From contig CADANY010000001.1 in assembly GCA_902789395.1 (NCBI GenBank), forward strand, positions 124,001-188,000: a DNA stretch of 64,000 nt, in the 5' to 3' direction. Under the pieces are notes generated by a model. It was not told the origin of the DNA. It was given only the letters and a program-made list of their open reading frames with translations, and did not search any database. The position numbers and the translations under genes were made by a program. Positions 30,236 to 38,605 of this stretch are shown here, piece by piece (position 1 is the first letter of the stretch; each line of letters opens with the position of its first letter). The stretch comes from an uncultured Bacteroidia bacterium. GTDB lineage: Bacteria > Bacteroidota > Bacteroidia > Bacteroidales > UBA932.

Positions 30236-32743
30236 ATGGTACAAGTCAAAATGAAATACGGGATCGATCTTGGGACGACGAATTCCGCAATTTGTAAAAT
30301 GGAAAATGGGGCTCCAGTCATAAGGAAGACCGATACATTAAAGGATACACTCCCCTCGTGTGTCTCTTTCACCCGGAAACAAGTTACAAAAGTTGGAGAC
30401 AGCGCTTATAACGATCTCAGACAAGATAAAGCACGAGCAACCAAAAATTGGTCTAATCATAACAACAATGTTTTCTTAGAATTCAAGCGAACAATGGGAC
30501 TGGACTTCGAGTATTCTAGTTCAAATATGGGACGCTCGTATACTTCCGAAGAATTATCATCGGAAGTTTTAAAGACATTAAAGTCATTTATATCAGATGA
30601 GGAAATATCTGCATGCGTTATAACAATCCCTGCCAAGTTTACTCCCGATCAGATTGCAGCCACAAAACGAGCAGCGACGATGGCTGGTATTGAGCACTGC
30701 GAATTGCTCCAGGAACCTATTGCCGCATCCATCGCCTATGGAATAAGTTCAGAAAAGAAGAATGGGAATTGGCTGGTTTTCGATTTCGGAGGCGGGACAT
30801 TTGACGCTGCCGTGTTGAAAGTTGAGAGTGGAATCATGCAGGTCGTCGATACCGAGGGAGATAATTATTTAGGAGGAAAGAATCTCGATTATGCAATTGT
30901 TGATGAAATAATCATTCCATATATCCAAAAGAATTACACCATTGACAGTATTCTCTCAGATAATAATAAGAGACAAATCCTACGAGACGCTATGAAGTTC
31001 TATGCTGAGCAAGCTAAGAATCAACTGTCTTTTAAAGAACGATGTGATATCATGTCCCAACTGGATGAATTTGGAAATGACGATGAGGGGAATCCCATTG
31101 AATTAGATATGGTCATAACTCAAACAGAACTTGAAAGAGTTATTGCTCCTATATTTCAGAAAGCGATCGATATTACGAAAAGAATCATTAAGCGTAACAA
31201 TCTTGACGATAGAATAGATAGCTTGATCCTTGTTGGCGGACCAACTTATTCTCCTGTATTAAGAAATCTTTTAAGGGAGCAGATCACAAAAAATATTGAT
31301 TCAAGTATAGATCCGATGACAGCAGTTGCAAAGGGGGCTGCTCTTTTCGCATCTGGCATTGAATGTCCCGAAAAAGAAGGGATAATCTCGGGGGCCGTTG
31401 CCTTGGACGTCAAGTATAACTCTAGTTCCGTCGAGACTATAGAGTATGTTTCCGTTAAGCTCCTTCGAACTGAAATCAAAGACGATTCATTATTTAAGAG
31501 AGTGTTTGTCGAATTTGTTCGTGGGGATAAAGCATGGTCAAGCGGCAAAATTGAAATCGACGAGATAGGAGACGTCATCGAATGTCAGTTGATTGAAGGG
31601 AAAGCAAATTCGTTCAATATTAAAGCATATGATGAAAAAGGCACACTCCTGCCTTCTGTTCCGAACTTGATAAATATTATTCAAGGAAGCGTTGTCGGGA
31701 ATGCCATTCTACCACGCAATATTGGAATTGAAGTGCATGATGATGAAAAGGATACTGATGTTTTTGTTCCAATAAAAGGTTTAGAAAAAAACAAACAACT
31801 CCCCGCGATTGGAGTTCGAAATGGTCTTAAAACACCGAAACGTCTACGTCCTGGTGTTTCTGATGACCATCTCGTAATTCCAATCTATATTGGTGAGAGT
31901 AATTCAGAAGGGACAAGTGCGATCTATAATGACCATGTATTTGATGTTGTAGTAACAGGTGATGACCTTCCAGCTCTTGTTCCTGAGAACAGTGATATCG
32001 ATATTACTATAAAGGTAGATCGTTCACAATTGATGAAGATTGAGATTAGTTTTCCAGTAATCGGAGAAACGATTGAACGGAATATCAATGTAAAGGCTCG
32101 CTCCGTTGAGGAGAATAAGACTGAAGTCCATAATCGTTTAGAGGAAGCAAAGCGAAAGTATGCTGCTCTTGTTTTGGCAAATACGATACCTGATAGTGAA
32201 TTAGAGGAATCCAGGAATCTAGTCCGAGATATAGAGTATCGTTTTGATGGGGAGATCGCTTCTGCTGATGGGATAATGCATTTACTGGCTTCACTCAGAG
32301 AAGCATTCCGCTCGATGGAAAGAGTTGAAAAGAATCATGAATGGGATTCACTAGAAGCTGAATTAAGAATAGAGTTTTCCAGACTTGAGAAAGCGAACAA
32401 TGAACTAGGGAATAACTACGATAGACAGGTTAAGGATATACAGGATCAAGTTGAGAGAGCAATTCAAAGTAAGAATAACCAAGTAGCTCGAAGCGTACTG
32501 AAATCAATTAATCAGGTATACATTTCTTGCACATTCATTTACCAATTAATGGGCTATATTCATCATTGTTCTGAACAGTTTAATCAATATCAATGGAAAA
32601 ATGAAAGTGCAGCGCGCCAACAGATCAATAAAGGATTGCAATTAATTAACACAGGGAACCCAGATACGGAAGATCTACGTGAAGTATGTATCACGATCTA
32701 TGAGTTACTTGATATGCCCCAAAATGAAAAGCCTAGATTCTGA
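30236..32743 (+). CDS. Divergent Hsp70 (DnaK-like) with inserted beta domain
   Basis: 835 residues, longer than DnaK (about 640). The ATPase motifs are intact: YGIDLGTTNSAICKMENG (phosphate 1), VFDFGGGTFDAAVLKVESG (phosphate 2) and LILVGGPTYSPVLRNLL (adenosine). Between the ATPase domain and the substrate-binding part there is an extra segment of about 110 residues (about 380-490). LPRNIGIEVHDDEKDTDVFV then corresponds to the DnaK LGIET region, and HLVIPIYIGESNSEGTSAIY to the substrate-binding beta domain, followed by a long helical lid. ATG at 30251 (MKYGIDLG) is an alternative start. It overlaps the HD gene by 1 bp. A client-specific chaperone is likely. Confidence 0.88.
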   Translation: MVQVKMKYGIDLGTTNSAICKMENGAPVIRKTDTLKDTLPSCVSFTRKQVTKVGDSAYNDLRQDKARATKNWSNHNNNVFLEFKRTMGLDFEYSSSNMGRSYTSEELSSEVLKTLKSFISDEEISACVITIPAKFTPDQIAATKRAATMAGIEHCELLQEPIAASIAYGISSEKKNGNWLVFDFGGGTFDAAVLKVESGIMQVVDTEGDNYLGGKNLDYAIVDEIIIPYIQKNYTIDSILSDNNKRQILRDAMKFYAEQAKNQLSFKERCDIMSQLDEFGNDDEGNPIELDMVITQTELERVIAPIFQKAIDITKRIIKRNNLDDRIDSLILVGGPTYSPVLRNLLREQITKNIDSSIDPMTAVAKGAALFASGIECPEKEGIISGAVALDVKYNSSSVETIEYVSVKLLRTEIKDDSLFKRVFVEFVRGDKAWSSGKIEIDEIGDVIECQLIEGKANSFNIKAYDEKGTLLPSVPNLINIIQGSVVGNAILPRNIGIEVHDDEKDTDVFVPIKGLEKNKQLPAIGVRNGLKTPKRLRPGVSDDHLVIPIYIGESNSEGTSAIYNDHVFDVVVTGDDLPALVPENSDIDITIKVDRSQLMKIEISFPVIGETIERNINVKARSVEENKTEVHNRLEEAKRKYAALVLANTIPDSELEESRNLVRDIEYRFDGEIASADGIMHLLASLREAFRSMERVEKNHEWDSLEAELRIEFSRLEKANNELGNNYDRQVKDIQDQVERAIQSKNNQVARSVLKSINQVYISCTFIYQLMGYIHHCSEQFNQYQWKNESAARQQINKGLQLINTGNPDTEDLREVCITIYELLDMPQNEKPRF

Positions 32744-33747
32744 TGTCTACTTTAATTCCATTCAGCGTTATTATTGAAAAAACTCTTAAAGAGAAACGAC
32801 TCTGGGATTATTATAATGCTAATTTCACTGGAGTCAATAGCAAAGAATTCATTCTGAACTTCGTCCAGAGTTCTGGGAAAGAACAAATCTCATTATATGA
32901 GGACCTTGAGCAGATGAAATCACAACCCAGATTAGACCATATTTTAAACACATTTATTCTTGGTATTTATTTGTATAAGGAGCATAAACATCTTCATTCT
33001 CAAATCAATAGAGAGATTGTTCGATATAAAAGGCTTAACGATTCTATTAGTTTTGAATATATATGGTTTCTGATTTGCTTCTTTCACGATTCTGGATATG
33101 AGGTTGAGGAACAATCTAAAAATCATATAGATTATATCTCCAAAATAATTGAGGAACTACAACAAGTACACTTAAAGAACCCTTCTGGGGTTCCTCGTCT
33201 CTATAAAAATGTATATCTTTCTTACTTGTTTTATAAGCGAGATCAGTTAAAATGTTTAGATCATGGTATTTATGCAGGAATACATCTCTACTATGAACTA
33301 TGCCGCATTAGAAAGAAAAAGGATGATGAAAAAGATGGCAATCTTCGATGGTCTGAAAACCTAATCAACGTATACAATTATGTAGCATGGATTGTTTTAG
33401 CTCACAATATCTTTTTCATAGATGGGGGAAAAGAAGGGGAGACAAGAAACTATAAAAAGTATCATCTTGATTCATTGATAACCTCCCAAAAGATAATCAA
33501 GCGTTCAAGACATCCAGTTTTTTTCTTATTCTGCTTAGTAGATACAATTGAACCGATAAAAGTATTACGTAAAAAAGATCTTTTAAGCAACGTTTTGTTT
33601 TCTATTGATAATAAATCACTTATTATCAAATTATTAAAAGCAGGAGGAGAATGCAAGTCCGATTATATGAAAAGAGTCTGTGATCTCAATAAGTGGTTAA
33701 CTCCTGTGACAAAGGCTGAGGCGGATTCAGTCATCATTAAGATTTGA
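32743..33747 (+). CDS. HD-domain phosphohydrolase candidate
   Basis: 334 residues, mostly helical. The spacing of RLDHILNTFILGIYLY, ICFFHDSGYEV (the HD pair), CLDHGIYAGIHLYYEL, WIVLAHNIFF and LFCLVDTIEP fits the metal ligands H...HD...H...H...D of HD-type phosphohydrolases, including the HDxG and DHG phrases of the HD-GYP branch. Such enzymes cleave nucleotides or cyclic nucleotide signals. Substrate is unknown. Start overlaps the Hsp70 stop (TGATG), so the two are co-translated, which ties it to the chaperone. Confidence 0.68.
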   Translation: MSTLIPFSVIIEKTLKEKRLWDYYNANFTGVNSKEFILNFVQSSGKEQISLYEDLEQMKSQPRLDHILNTFILGIYLYKEHKHLHSQINREIVRYKRLNDSISFEYIWFLICFFHDSGYEVEEQSKNHIDYISKIIEELQQVHLKNPSGVPRLYKNVYLSYLFYKRDQLKCLDHGIYAGIHLYYELCRIRKKKDDEKDGNLRWSENLINVYNYVAWIVLAHNIFFIDGGKEGETRNYKKYHLDSLITSQKIIKRSRHPVFFLFCLVDTIEPIKVLRKKDLLSNVLFSIDNKSLIIKLLKAGGECKSDYMKRVCDLNKWLTPVTKAEADSVIIKI

Positions 33748-33777
33748 TATGTTTAAAAGCCTTTTCTTATTAATTGT

Positions 33778-35532
33778 ATGGAAAAAGGAGATTCTATTGG
33801 CAAATACAGCGTTTGTAATCAGATTCCATCTTCAACTGGTGAAGTATTCCGAGTAAAGAATACAGATGGTATCAATTGCTTTTTAAAGCTATTCAAAACG
33901 GATAGTTTTAAGAAAGGACAAATTTTCGATAATGGCGAAATTCTAGAAATCAATCTCGCCAAAACCCTTCATCATCCTAATCTTTGCCAATTCATTGATT
34001 CCGGATCGATTATTCGTAATGGACGAAGGGAAGAATATATTGTTTATAACTATATCAGTGGTGAAACTATTGCACAAAAGCTTTCGCGAGAGAAACAATT
34101 TAGAATCAATGAAGCAAAAAACATTCTTTCTGGTGTTTTAAATGGGGTCAAGTTTTTGCATAATTGTTCAAGGCCGATTATCCACAACGACCTGACTCTT
34201 CAGAATATAATGCTCGATTTGTCAAAGAATGTAGTCATCCCGAAGATTGTTGATCTGGGACACGCAAGATACCTTGATCAAGGAAGACGCGTATTTGATA
34301 AAGAGGGCTTAAACCCTTTTTACATGGCCCCAGAATTGTTTAATGGGTTTTATTCTGTTCAAACAGATTTGTATTCAATAGGAGCCATGCTTTATCACCT
34401 ACTGTTTGGATTACCTCCTTTCTTTATAGACCTATCACGTTATAAGGATGATAGAGAAGCTCGTGAAGATGCTTTAATCGCGGAAAAGAATAAACAACTG
34501 AAAATACCAAGTACCGGTAGCAATGAAAGATTATCTGAACTTATTCCAATCCTTCAAAAAGCTCTTAGCTACAATTCAGGTGATAGGTTTAAGAATGCTG
34601 ATGAATTCATTCGAGCGTTAGATGGAGAGATTCAGATAATGCCTGAAAAACAGGAGAACGTTTCATTTGGACGACACAAATCAGATAAAGGGAAGTCACA
34701 AAAAGGGTTCGCTGATATCGCCGGAATGAAAGAGCTCAAGGAACAGCTTCAGTCAGATGTCATTGATTTGCTTAACAACCCTAACCGAGCAAATGAACTT
34801 GGATTATCTATTCCAAATGGCCTTCTGTTTTATGGCCCCCCAGGTTGCGGGAAAACCTATTTCGCAGAGAAATTCGCCGAGGAGATTGGATGTAACTATA
34901 AGTATATCAAATGCTCTGATGTCGCATCACCATATATCCATGGAGGGCAAGAAAAGATCGCAGCTATTTTTGACGATGCAAGAAAGAACGCGCCAACCGT
35001 TTTGTTTTTTGATGAAATCGAGGCAATGATCAAAGATAGAAGCAAGCAAACAAGTGTTAGCGAAGCCGGAGAGGTAAATGAGTTCTTAACACAACTTAAT
35101 AATTGTGGGCAAGACGGAGTAATTGTAATAGGAGCGACTAATAAGCCAACTGAAATTGACGAGGCCGCAGTACGAGCAGGACGTCTAGAGTATAAGTATT
35201 ATATCCCTCAGCCTGATTTCGAGACACGCAGAGAATTATTTATTATCAATTTATCTAAAAGGAAAAAAGATTTTGGAATAGATTATAATAAACTCGCGGA
35301 GGAAACAGAAAATTATGTTGCTGCTGATATCAAACTAATTGTAGACTCAGCAGCAAGATTGGTCTTTAGAAATAACAAAGATTGCATTACCATGGCTTCA
35401 TTGGAAGAAGCTATCAATAATACAAAACCTAGTGTTTCCATTGATATGATCCATAAACACGAAGAAATCAGAGATATTTTTGAGGGCAAAAAGCCAGAAG
35501 AACAAAAGAGAGCAAGAATCGGTTTCAAGTAG
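33778..35532 (+). CDS. Ser/Thr protein kinase fused to AAA+ ATPase
   Basis: 584 residues. Residues about 1-290 are an eukaryotic-type kinase: glycine-loop region, CFLKLFK with the ATP-binding Lys (about 38), HNDLTLQNIML with the catalytic Asp (HRD here HND), IVDLGHAR (DFG here DLG) and MAPELF. After a linker come about 230 residues of a classic AAA domain: GFADIAGMKELKEQL, GLLFYGPPGCGKTYFAEKFA (Walker A), VLFFDEIEAM (Walker B), VIGATNKPTEIDEAAVRAGR (sensor and arginine finger). All catalytic residues seem present. The AAA part is closest to the CDC48/FtsH/VPS4 group, so a remodelling ATPase under kinase control is suggested. Confidence 0.92.
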   Translation: MEKGDSIGKYSVCNQIPSSTGEVFRVKNTDGINCFLKLFKTDSFKKGQIFDNGEILEINLAKTLHHPNLCQFIDSGSIIRNGRREEYIVYNYISGETIAQKLSREKQFRINEAKNILSGVLNGVKFLHNCSRPIIHNDLTLQNIMLDLSKNVVIPKIVDLGHARYLDQGRRVFDKEGLNPFYMAPELFNGFYSVQTDLYSIGAMLYHLLFGLPPFFIDLSRYKDDREAREDALIAEKNKQLKIPSTGSNERLSELIPILQKALSYNSGDRFKNADEFIRALDGEIQIMPEKQENVSFGRHKSDKGKSQKGFADIAGMKELKEQLQSDVIDLLNNPNRANELGLSIPNGLLFYGPPGCGKTYFAEKFAEEIGCNYKYIKCSDVASPYIHGGQEKIAAIFDDARKNAPTVLFFDEIEAMIKDRSKQTSVSEAGEVNEFLTQLNNCGQDGVIVIGATNKPTEIDEAAVRAGRLEYKYYIPQPDFETRRELFIINLSKRKKDFGIDYNKLAEETENYVAADIKLIVDSAARLVFRNNKDCITMASLEEAINNTKPSVSIDMIHKHEEIRDIFEGKKPEEQKRARIGFK

Positions 35533-35551
35533 AGTATAATCATTTCCATTC

Positions 35552-37159
35552 ATGTTAGATATTATTATTGATAATCCATATAGAGTACTCGGCGTATGGT
35601 CTAACGCAACGAATTTAGAGGTTTTACACAACGCTAGAAAATTAAAAGCATTCACGAATGTTGGCCATTCTTGCCAGTTATCTACTGATTTGACAGTAAT
35701 CCTCCCCCAAGTTCGGAGAAACCCAGAATCCATTGAACGAGCCTTGAGTTCCCTTTCTTCTCCATCGGAGAGAACACATTATGGACTCTTTTGGTTTGTT
35801 GTAGACAACGATACTGACGAAAAGGCAATTATATCTCTTAATAATGGAGATCTTGAATCTGCAAAAGCAGAATGGGATTCTCACGAGTCGTTTTCTTCTT
35901 TGTTAAATAGAGCTATTCTTGCACTTTGTAACCATGATATAAAAGAAGCAAGTACTTATTATTCCAAATTATTTGAGGATGATTATTATAGGGAAGCCCT
36001 GATTCCAACAATCTCCCATGACAGCATTGACATAAGTAAGAACGCACTCTATCAAGTAATAATTGACACTTTGCGGAGAGATACTCCTGTTCCTTTACTA
36101 TGTGATTATTGGGTTGAATCACCAATTAATGCATGTTTATTCGAACAATCCAAAGAGTATTATTGCAACAAACTGAATCAATTAATCAACGGTTACTCTT
36201 TATCAATAAAGTCGCTTACAGTAGAGGGTTTTAAGAATGAGCAATCCCGTCTAAAGAATAGACAAATATCCCTATTACCAATCGAGTTTAGTTTTTATAA
36301 TGAATTGCTTTCCAAAACCGAGGTGTTCATTTTAAAGTCTGCCTCATATCTTGGGTGTCTAATGACATATTGCAAAAATCTTGCAAGAAAGGATCCTCAC
36401 AAGTCTATCGTCCCATTTCTACGTAAGCATGGAGGACATGAGAGTACAAAAAAAATAACGACCATTGATAATAATATTCGATTGGTCTTTATGGCAAATG
36501 ATGGAATAAAGGTATGGTGTAGCATTTTGAGTAGTCAACTTATACTTTTAAATAGAGAAAATGCAAATAAACTCACTGTTTCCAATTATGAAGATGTAAA
36601 AAATGATTATACTGCATCGTTTGAGATTCAAGATTTAACAATTCTTCTGTTTATTAAAGAAATCATTTCTTCATCCAAGTTATGCTTTAATAAGATCTTC
36701 GATGGAATGAACCAATACATCTATGTAGAAAGGAATACGACAATAGATGAAATCCTACCAAATTATTCAAAAAGTTCATTTAGTATCTTTGATCCTTTTC
36801 CTAACAAAGACTTGCAGATTTATAACCGCTGTAAGGAATTGCTTCTTTTGATTGATCGCGTTTCAGCTCTTGTGGCTATATTAGAGACTTTTGAGATTAA
36901 TCAGTCCGATTTCATGATAATAAAAGAAAGTATAGCCATGAGAAAAGCACAAATAGAGACTATAATCAAATCTCTTAGAATAATTCATGTAGACTCGGGT
37001 TGCACTGATATAAAGAGGAAAGTCGTTCTTGATTTCCGTAATGAGAAAGAATTATATAATTCAATAAAAACTGTTAGAGACTGTTTTCATTATATGGATT
37101 ATTTCCCTGATGGGTTATATAAAAACGAGATCCTAAGGAAAAAATCTTTATTAGAATAG
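35552..37159 (+). CDS. Second J-like domain protein with helical repeats
   Basis: 535 residues. NPYRVLGVWSNATNLEVLHN, then ARKLKAFTNVGHSC and NPESIERALSSLSSPSERTH YGLFWF, match the N-terminal part of the 696-residue protein, without its long insertion. The HPD motif is again missing. The remainder is helical with no clear membrane segment. Two paralogues at either end of the cluster suggest paired adaptors, one membrane-bound, one soluble, for the Hsp70 or the AAA kinase. The gene follows the kinase gene by 19 bp. Confidence 0.68.
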   Translation: MLDIIIDNPYRVLGVWSNATNLEVLHNARKLKAFTNVGHSCQLSTDLTVILPQVRRNPESIERALSSLSSPSERTHYGLFWFVVDNDTDEKAIISLNNGDLESAKAEWDSHESFSSLLNRAILALCNHDIKEASTYYSKLFEDDYYREALIPTISHDSIDISKNALYQVIIDTLRRDTPVPLLCDYWVESPINACLFEQSKEYYCNKLNQLINGYSLSIKSLTVEGFKNEQSRLKNRQISLLPIEFSFYNELLSKTEVFILKSASYLGCLMTYCKNLARKDPHKSIVPFLRKHGGHESTKKITTIDNNIRLVFMANDGIKVWCSILSSQLILLNRENANKLTVSNYEDVKNDYTASFEIQDLTILLFIKEIISSSKLCFNKIFDGMNQYIYVERNTTIDEILPNYSKSSFSIFDPFPNKDLQIYNRCKELLLLIDRVSALVAILETFEINQSDFMIIKESIAMRKAQIETIIKSLRIIHVDSGCTDIKRKVVLDFRNEKELYNSIKTVRDCFHYMDYFPDGLYKNEILRKKSLLE

Positions 37160-37231
37160 TAAACATATGAGAGGTATTTTCTTCATATACTATTTGAATG
37201 TGTCCGTTTATCTTATGATGATAGAGTCAAC

Positions 37232-38503
37232 ATGAGTCGCCTTCAACTTTCATATTCTTTATTATTAATTATACTTACTTCTTTCTCTTTCTGCGAATGC
37301 AAGAACCCCCATAAGGTTCATGCTGGAAAAGAAGAAGCAGTAATATCGTCTATTACTGATATTAAAGATAAGTATAGTGATAACGATGACGAGTACATTC
37401 CCGTAATCCGCAGTTGGAGAGATCTTTCACAGCAAGATTATCTCTTTGATGTGCTTGAGGAAGTTCAGATAAAAGAGTGGAAAAAACTCTGCGAAGCAAG
37501 GAATACAATTGATTCGGTGGCAAAGAGCGATCTGGATTGCTTTGCTGATGCGAACCAAATGATGACCGTGCAGGATTTTATCCAGTTATGGTACAACGAG
37601 GAATCGTATCTGGAAGATGATGACCTGACGACATGGCGTCTCATGCAGTATGATAAAGAGTTGTCAGGTTACTGCGATTCTGAATTCGACAGGTTTTCGA
37701 TGGTAAAGAATGCCATCCAAAGTCTACTTCTTTATTGCCCCATGAGCCAGATGGACATTAATTATCATTCTGCTCTTGAACAAAACTTCCAAGAATACTA
37801 TGATCGGTTAGTGTTAAAGGAGGCAATCCGACATTCTGAGAAGAGGTTGTCAGATGCGTTAGAGAGGGAACAGGATCACTGGCTTCAATATCAAACAGCA
37901 TTAGATTCTTCTTTTCGATCCATCCAAGGAGACCCCAATGGAATGGGAGGATCTGCCTGGCCCATGGCAATCTGTGGGATCCTCGAGGATAATGCCATCA
38001 TGAGAGAAATCTCTATAATGGATTTCTACTTTGCCTTGACCGACAATCTGGACTACGAATTCTTACACAAAACAAGCCGTATTGGAGAATACGAAGTCGA
38101 AAGACATGCAGAAGTTAAAGATAAGGACGTTTTGGATGAATATGAGAGATTCATGGCCTTGATTGAACAATCATTCTTCGATCCTGAATGCCATTATTCT
38201 AAAACAGTTATGCGCAATGCCTTGAAGAAAGAAATGACGGCATGGAAAGGATGGATGTCTTCTCGAGAACAGGTCTCGGACAATTTGGATGGATTATGCA
38301 AAGATGTTTATGACAATGCAACGAACAATGTCCGAAGATATAAACTCATCATGCTTAAGAACCGCTACCAGGGCTATGGTTTAACCAGCAGCTCAGTTGA
38401 AGACTGTCTGTTGAATTATTCTTGCAGTGATGAGGATATAGAGGACTTCGACTTCGAAAAGAGATGGAGGAGTTTATATTCACAGAAAGAGAGTCCTTCC
38501 TGA
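37232..38503 (+). CDS. Lipoprotein of unknown function, last gene of island
   Basis: 423 residues. A signal peptide with lipobox (LIILTSFSFCECK, Cys near residue 21) predicts a lipid anchor. The mature part is helical, acidic and rich in Trp and Cys. Segments such as ALEREQDHWLQYQTALDSSF and ALKKEMTAWKGWMSSREQVS recall the short helical LprI/DUF1311 module (...Q..W..YR...), possibly twice; this is a weak match. The last codons (SQKESPS) lie inside a 25-bp inverted repeat. It may be the envelope sensor of the system (inference). Confidence 0.62.
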   Translation: MSRLQLSYSLLLIILTSFSFCECKNPHKVHAGKEEAVISSITDIKDKYSDNDDEYIPVIRSWRDLSQQDYLFDVLEEVQIKEWKKLCEARNTIDSVAKSDLDCFADANQMMTVQDFIQLWYNEESYLEDDDLTTWRLMQYDKELSGYCDSEFDRFSMVKNAIQSLLLYCPMSQMDINYHSALEQNFQEYYDRLVLKEAIRHSEKRLSDALEREQDHWLQYQTALDSSFRSIQGDPNGMGGSAWPMAICGILEDNAIMREISIMDFYFALTDNLDYEFLHKTSRIGEYEVERHAEVKDKDVLDEYERFMALIEQSFFDPECHYSKTVMRNALKKEMTAWKGWMSSREQVSDNLDGLCKDVYDNATNNVRRYKLIMLKNRYQGYGLTSSSVEDCLLNYSCSDEDIEDFDFEKRWRSLYSQKESPS

Positions 38504-38594
38504 AACCTATGCCACCCTCGGCATGATAAGAGGGAGGGGCCCACGAAGTGGGAGGGGTCGCGAAGCGACGGTTTCAGGAAGGACTCTCTTTCTG
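38483..38594. repeat. Perfect 25-bp inverted repeat at island end
   Basis: The 25 bases at 38483-38507 (beginning CAGAAAGAGAGTCC) are the exact reverse complement of 38570-38594 (ending GGACTCTCTTTCTG). Between them lie two smaller hairpins, CCCACGAAGTGGG and GTCGCGAAGCGAC. One arm covers the end of the lipoprotein gene, the other lies 12 bp from the glnS stop. It can act as a two-way terminator; its length suggests a mobile-repeat origin. Confidence 0.85.
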
Positions 38595-38605
38595 TCGAAA
38601 AGCCT

